Origin: Lachnospiraceae bacterium
Lineage (GTDB): Bacteria > Bacillota > Clostridia > Lachnospirales > Lachnospiraceae
Reading direction: 5' to 3'
Length of the DNA: 64,000 nucleotides
NCBI GenBank assembly: GCA_902363555.1
Contig: CABJAM010000006.1
Coordinates: 389,854-453,853 of the forward strand
Shown: positions 60,131 to 64,000 of the stretch, piece after piece
Layout of the letters: every line of letters starts with the position of its first letter
How positions within the stretch are numbered: position 1 is the stretch's first letter
Notes under the pieces: generated by a model
What the model saw: the letters and a program-made list of their open reading frames with translations, nothing else
What the model was told of the DNA's origin: nothing
The model's database searches: none
Position numbers and translations under genes: made by a program

Positions 60131-62239
60131 TTGGACAAGATAAAATTTACCATTGACCAGCGGGAAGTTTATGCCGAGCCGGGGCAGACCATATTGGAGG
60201 CCGCCCTTGCCGCAGGTATTTATATTCCCCATATCTGCAGCCATGACAATCTCCATCCGTCAGGCTCCTGCCGTCTGTGTGCTGTGGAGATCGAAGGCCG
60301 TGACGGCGTGATCGCCTCCTGTACAACCAAGGCTGAGGAGGGCATGAAGGTGACCATCCATGGGGATAAGGCTGAAAAAGTGCGCAAGCTTTCCCTGGAA
60401 TTGATGTTCACACCCCATCCGGAGGAGTGTGTGGGATGTCCGAAATATTTAAAATGCCAGCTTCAGGCACTTTCCCAGTACGTAGGTATTTCCGGCAGTG
60501 GTGTGCGTCACCGTGCCAATAACATTGCTGCGGATAACCGCAATAAGCTCATGCTCCACGAAATGTACCGCTGTGTGCTCTGCGGCCGCTGTGTGCGTGT
60601 CTGCGAGGAGGTCCGCGGTGTGGGCGCACTGGCCTTTAAGAAGGTGAACGGCCAACTGAGAGTTGTTGTCAATGGCGATACACTGGAGGATGCCGGCTGT
60701 CGTTTCTGCGGCGCCTGTGTGGAGGTATGTCCGACCGGCTCCATCCGTGACCAGCTTGGTGTTTTTGATGCGGACAAGCCCCGTAAGGAATCCCTTGTTC
60801 CATGCTCCGTCGGCTGTCCGGCGGGGATCGATATCCCCAAATATATCCGCTTCTTAAAAGAGGGCAATTACACCGCAGCCGCTGAGGTGGTCCGTGAAAA
60901 AGCGCCGCTGCCGAAAATCCTCGGTTATATTTGCAGCCATTTTTGCGAGCTGGAATGTAAGCGGAGATTTATCAATGAGGCCGTGTCCATCCGCAATATT
61001 AAGCGTTATGCCTGTGAGCACGCCGGTGATGACTGGAAATCCAAAGGCTTTATGAAGGAAGCCACCGGCAAACGTGTCGCTGTGGTCGGCGCCGGTCCGG
61101 CTGGTCTGACCGCTGCTTATTATCTGAAAAAGCTTGGCCACGACGTGACCATTTTTGAAGAAAAGCCATTTGCCGGAGGAACGCCCCGGTTTGGTATCCC
61201 TGAATACCGTCTGCCAAGAGAGATCATTGAGGAAGAGGTAAATGAGATCCGGGCCATCGGTGTGGAGATTCAATTAAATACAAAAGTAAATTCTGTGAAT
61301 GAGCTTAAAGACCAGGGCTATGACGCTGTATTTGTAGCTGCCGGAACCCATAAGGGCACAAAGCTGCCAATCGAGGGCAACGACCTTGAGGATGTGCTTG
61401 TGAACGTGGATTTCCTCCGCGCCGCATCCCTGCATGAGGAAATCAAGCTGGGTGAGCGCGTTGTTGTTCTCGGCGGCGGTAACGTAGCCTGTGACTGCGC
61501 CGGTGTGGCCCGCCGTCTGGGCGCTGCCGAAGTCCATATGGCCTGTCTGGAAAGCCGGGAGACGATGCCGGCTGCTGCCGATGAGCTGGCCGAGGTGGAA
61601 AAGGATGGCGTTCATGTACATCCGGCACAGACATTTAACAAGATCCTTTCCGAAAACGGCAAGGTTTCCGGCGTGGAATTTTCCAATGTGAAATCCTTTA
61701 CCTTTGACGAAAACCGCCGGGCGATCATCGAGAAAGAAGAAAATTCCGAGCATGTGATCGCCTGTGATACGGTGATATTTGCTGTCGGCCAGAGCCCCGA
61801 TCTAAGCGATGCTTTCGGCGTAGAGCTGGGCCGTGGAAACCGTGTGGTCGTGGATGAAAATTATGCCACCAATGTGGACGGCGTATTTGCCGCCGGTGAT
61901 GTGGTGAGCGGAACCGCTTCTGTCATCCAGGCCATTGCCGAAGCCAGAAAAGCTGTATCGGCTATGGATAAGTATCTGGGCGGCGACGGCGATATCAGCG
62001 AAAAGCTTGCGCCGGACCAGGAAGCAGATCCATGGATCGGTAAAATTGACGGCTTCGATAAAATTAAACGCCAGCATACCGATATGATCGATGATGATAA
62101 GCGTTGTCCGGGATTTGCCTTAAACGATTACGGATTTAATGAAGAAACCGCTCATTGTGAAGCGAGCCGGTGCCTCCAGTGTGACCTGCGCCTTCAGTTG
62201 GCTCCGCAGAAGTTCTGGAGCGATTATCCGATCAATTAA
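60131..62239 (+). CDS. NuoG-like/GltD-like iron-sulfur flavoprotein oxidoreductase
   Basis: A 702-residue soluble electron-transfer protein. Domain order: 2Fe-2S ferredoxin (C36, C47, C50, C64), the His/Cys segment HPEECVGCPKYLKC, two 4Fe-4S clusters (CVLCGRCVRVC and CRFCGACVEVCPTG), then a glutamate-synthase-small-subunit-like half with CSVGCPAGIDIPKYI, FAD site VVGAGPAGLTAAYYLKKLG and NAD(P) site VVLGGGNVACDCAGVARRLG, and a C-terminal CLQCDLR. Starts at TTG 60131 behind AAAGGAG; GTG 60122 lies on the ribosome site. It likely oxidises NAD(P)H or ferredoxin and works with the neighbouring NuoF-like protein and the flavoprotein. Confidence 0.88.
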   Translation: MDKIKFTIDQREVYAEPGQTILEAALAAGIYIPHICSHDNLHPSGSCRLCAVEIEGRDGVIASCTTKAEEGMKVTIHGDKAEKVRKLSLELMFTPHPEECVGCPKYLKCQLQALSQYVGISGSGVRHRANNIAADNRNKLMLHEMYRCVLCGRCVRVCEEVRGVGALAFKKVNGQLRVVVNGDTLEDAGCRFCGACVEVCPTGSIRDQLGVFDADKPRKESLVPCSVGCPAGIDIPKYIRFLKEGNYTAAAEVVREKAPLPKILGYICSHFCELECKRRFINEAVSIRNIKRYACEHAGDDWKSKGFMKEATGKRVAVVGAGPAGLTAAYYLKKLGHDVTIFEEKPFAGGTPRFGIPEYRLPREIIEEEVNEIRAIGVEIQLNTKVNSVNELKDQGYDAVFVAAGTHKGTKLPIEGNDLEDVLVNVDFLRAASLHEEIKLGERVVVLGGGNVACDCAGVARRLGAAEVHMACLESRETMPAAADELAEVEKDGVHVHPAQTFNKILSENGKVSGVEFSNVKSFTFDENRRAIIEKEENSEHVIACDTVIFAVGQSPDLSDAFGVELGRGNRVVVDENYATNVDGVFAAGDVVSGTASVIQAIAEARKAVSAMDKYLGGDGDISEKLAPDQEADPWIGKIDGFDKIKRQHTDMIDDDKRCPGFALNDYGFNEETAHCEASRCLQCDLRLQLAPQKFWSDYPIN

Positions 62240-62251
62240 AAAGGGGAAAGG

Positions 62252-63445
62252 ATGAATACTGTAATGGATAAAGCGAATAAGACGATTTATATATGTTCGG
62301 CAGCCGGCGACGATCCGGGCGCACAGATCAATCGTGAGCTTGTGGAAAAGAACGCTGCGGCCCTTGTGGAGGCTGTGGCAGCCGCCGCAAAGGATGCCGA
62401 TGAAGCTTATATTTACATACCCGCTGCCTATGAGGCTGCTGTGTCAGCAGTCGCAGAACCGGCAAATGCCGCCGGCGTTTCTGTGGTCACCGGTGAGGAC
62501 AGCCCGGTCTGCCGGGATAAGACCGCGCTCATCAGCGCATTTAACGGAAAAATTATCCGCCCTTACTATGAGGAGGATCAGGAGACCTTCCGTGGCTACG
62601 AAAATGTGGCAAAAGTCATTGAAAATGCCGAGGTTGTATTGCGTAAATATCAGGGCACGGAAGATAAGAAGCTTCTTTATATCAGCGGTGCAGTGCAGAC
62701 ACCGGGATTTGTGGAAGCTGCTTACGGCGCAAGCCTTAAGGATATCATTGCCATGGCCGGCGGTGTGAAGGATGGCTCCACAGTAAAGGCTGTGCTTGTG
62801 GGCGGAGAGCTGGGAACCTTTATTGCTCCGGATGCTCTGGAAACGACCGTGATGGAAAAGGGCAGCGATATGTTTACAGGCGGTATTAAGGTGCTGGACC
62901 AGACCGATTGTGCCGCTGACGCCACAAAAAATCTGATGGAGTGCGCAAAAAATGATTCCTGCGGTAAATGTCCGCTCTGCCGCGAGGGCTCCTATCAGTT
63001 TTATACGATTTTTAATGAAATTACCAATGGTAAGGGCAAGGTGAGTGATATCGCCCTGCTTAAAGATATGGGCGAGACGATCGGCCTGGGCGCGTTTTGC
63101 CAGTTTGGCCAGCATATGGTGAAACCGATGCTGTCGGCGCTGGATGTTATGGGCGAGGAGATCGAGGGCCATATCAAGCGCAAGAAGTGCGAGGCCGGCG
63201 TTTGCAAGAGCTTTATGACCCTTGCTATTTTGCCGGATAAATGTACCGGCTGCGAGGAATGCGCCGATGTATGTCCGGAGGATGCCATCGAGGGCAAGGC
63301 CGGTTATATCCATATGATCGATAATGATATGTGTGAGAAATGCGGCAAATGTATGGACGTCTGCGAGGAGGACGCCATCGTTGTTGTGGGCAGCGTGAAA
63401 CCAAAGCTTCCCAAGCGGCTGACACGCGTGGGCCGGTTCCGCTGA
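62252..63445 (+). CDS. NuoF-like iron-sulfur protein without FMN domain
   Basis: A 397-residue soluble protein. The N-terminal 130 residues are Ala-rich and resemble a worn-down NuoF start, but the GRGGAGFP NADH/FMN motif is absent. From about 150 the SLBB segment (LLYISGAVQTPGFVEAAYG), the 4Fe-4S site NDSCGKCPLCREGSYQF and, at the C-terminus, two further 4Fe-4S ferredoxin motifs (CTGCEECADVCPEDAI, CEKCGKCMDVCEEDAI) are clear. Without the FMN site it cannot take hydride itself and probably relays electrons for the preceding gene product, 12 bases upstream. Confidence 0.87.
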   Translation: MNTVMDKANKTIYICSAAGDDPGAQINRELVEKNAAALVEAVAAAAKDADEAYIYIPAAYEAAVSAVAEPANAAGVSVVTGEDSPVCRDKTALISAFNGKIIRPYYEEDQETFRGYENVAKVIENAEVVLRKYQGTEDKKLLYISGAVQTPGFVEAAYGASLKDIIAMAGGVKDGSTVKAVLVGGELGTFIAPDALETTVMEKGSDMFTGGIKVLDQTDCAADATKNLMECAKNDSCGKCPLCREGSYQFYTIFNEITNGKGKVSDIALLKDMGETIGLGAFCQFGQHMVKPMLSALDVMGEEIEGHIKRKKCEAGVCKSFMTLAILPDKCTGCEECADVCPEDAIEGKAGYIHMIDNDMCEKCGKCMDVCEEDAIVVVGSVKPKLPKRLTRVGRFR

Positions 63446-63465
63446 TCTTCGTTAGTATAAAAATA

Positions 63466-63491
63466 GTAAGCGCCTAAAAGCAGGCGCTTAC
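63466..63491 (+). terminator. Stem-loop after the NuoF-like gene
   Basis: Perfect 10-bp stem GTAAGCGCCT/AGGCGCTTAC with a 6-base loop. No T-run follows, so it may protect the 3' end or act with the next structure. Confidence 0.5.
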
Positions 63492-63506
63492 GTGCTCATA
63501 GCTATA

Positions 63507-63590
63507 AAATCCCCACAGTCCGGGTTTTGGGGCTTTTGTGTGGCACGCGCCTGCAAAAGCCCGGAAATACCGGCTGTGGGGATTTTTTTT
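63507..63590 (+). terminator. Strong terminator of the redox operon
   Basis: Nested stems AAAATCCCCACAG/CTGTGGGGATTTT and GGCTTTTG/CAAAAGCC, followed by eight Ts. It is large for a simple terminator (about 84 bases). Confidence 0.8.
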
Positions 63591-63689
63591 CTCATAACTT
63601 TGAATTCAGTTGCCCATTCGAATAAATTTTTGGTGTGAGCTAATATGGGTTTATTTTTGCAAATTTTATTTGTATTTTCCAGATGTGGA

Positions 63690-63715
63690 GATTGTGAACA
63701 CGTGTGTTCACAATC
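63690..63715. promoter_or_regulatory. Perfect 12-bp inverted repeat
   Basis: GATTGTGAACAC-GT-GTGTTCACAATC. It looks like a repressor operator. It lies just before the DUF1016 remnant; no complete gene is seen next to it within the window. Confidence 0.5.
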
Positions 63716-63723
63716 TGAATTGA

Positions 63724-63951
63724 TCCCATTTTCGAAGTCTTTTACGTGTGCAGGATGAACAGGCAAGACTTTGGTATATGAATGAAGCAATTCAGGAAAG
63801 CTGTAGTGTTAGAAGGCTGGATAGAAATATAGGAACACAGTATTATTACAGACTTTTACAGTCGCCAAAAGCAGACAAAGAACCCGAAGGAAATACTGGT
63901 ATCAGGCCAGTTTTTTCTTCGGCCTTTTTATGTCCAATTATTTTTCTTTAA
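63724..63951 (+). pseudogene. Fragment of a DUF1016/YhcG-type nuclease gene
   Basis: The frame from 63724 reads SHFRSLLRVQDEQARLWYMN then EAIQESCSVRRLDRNIGTQYY and YRLLQSPK, which matches the DUF1016 N-terminal region (normally about 350 residues with a C-terminal PD-(D/E)XK nuclease domain). It is cut on both sides: the start is missing and the frame becomes unrelated after QSPKADKEPE, where a terminator hairpin intervenes. Such proteins often travel with restriction systems, so it marks an old defence-type insertion. Confidence 0.75.
63884..63929 (+). terminator. Terminator near the window end
   Basis: CCGAAG..ACTGG paired with CCAGT...CTTCGG, followed by CCTTTTTAT. Overlaps the tail of the DUF1016 remnant. 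Bases 63952-64000 show nothing further. Confidence 0.6.
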
Positions 63952-64000
63952 TTCACGAAAGAAAAAACATGCTTTTGAGCATAATAACTAAATGATGCCC

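Overview
The window looks like the chromosome of an anaerobic gut Firmicute, most likely a Lachnospiraceae-type Clostridium. Evidence: AGGAGG-type ribosome sites, a Tn1549-like conjugative element, a complete anaerobic (cbi-type) cobalamin pathway fused with the C5 haem pathway, an AtoE-type transporter and soluble NuoF/GltD-like electron-transfer proteins. No rRNA, tRNA or CRISPR array was recognised. Species is not determinable from this read.

Region 1 (1-15.4 kb) is the right part of an integrative conjugative element: a VirB4 ATPase (cut by the window edge), a DUF6075 protein, a class B sortase, a lysozyme/CHAP cell-wall hydrolase, then cargo. The cargo is a broken XRE regulator, a VanRS/CprRK-like two-component system divergent from a lantibiotic-immunity type ABC transporter operon (with a lipoprotein and small membrane proteins), and a receiver-only regulator. 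It is followed by a sigma-like factor, an orphan MazF-type toxin, a 50-residue acidic protein and a large serine recombinase.

Region 2 (15.4-21.5 kb) is very AT-rich and looks like a defence cargo. After two small genes comes a 1025-residue single-chain SIR2-APAZ-MID-PIWI protein (a fused short prokaryotic Argonaute with intact SIR2 residues and a degenerate PIWI site). It is followed closely by an ABC-type/DUF3696 ATPase and a tightly coupled 293-residue protein of unknown fold. The three-gene arrangement is the best candidate here for an undescribed system.

Region 3 (21.5-25.9 kb) is a junction zone of decay: a remnant of a second serine recombinase, a degenerate IS66 element (frameshifted tnpC, stop near the start of tnpA), a fragment of the 3' end of a cbiD-like gene, a zinc-ribbon protein and a VOC protein, the last two behind duplicated promoters.

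Region 4 (26-53.3 kb) is GC-richer and holds a long co-directional cobalamin/haem cluster: cbiD, a phosphoesterase, cbiET, a HEAT-methyltransferase, cbiL, cbiF, cbiG, hemA, cbiH, a Met8-like gene, hemC, cobA-hemD, hemB, hemL, cbiJ, cbiA, cbiB, cobD, xth, cbiP, cobO, cbiC, two G3E/CobW GTPases and degV. Together these take glutamyl-tRNA to uroporphyrinogen III and on to adenosylcobinamide phosphate. No stand-alone cobalt chelatase (CbiK/CbiX), cobalt transporter or nucleotide-loop genes (cobU, cobS, cobT) lie in the window, and I found no B12 riboswitch. The intergenic gaps carry a family of hairpin repeats with GTAAC...GTTAC ends.

Region 5 (53.3-64 kb) has a 476-bp near-perfect palindromic element, plsC, a LysR regulator, an AtoE-like transporter (minus strand), an AraC regulator, and a three-gene cytosolic redox set: a fumarate-reductase-like flavoprotein, a NuoG/GltD-like iron-sulfur flavoprotein, and a NuoF-like protein without its FMN domain. 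The window ends in strong terminators and a DUF1016-type nuclease fragment.
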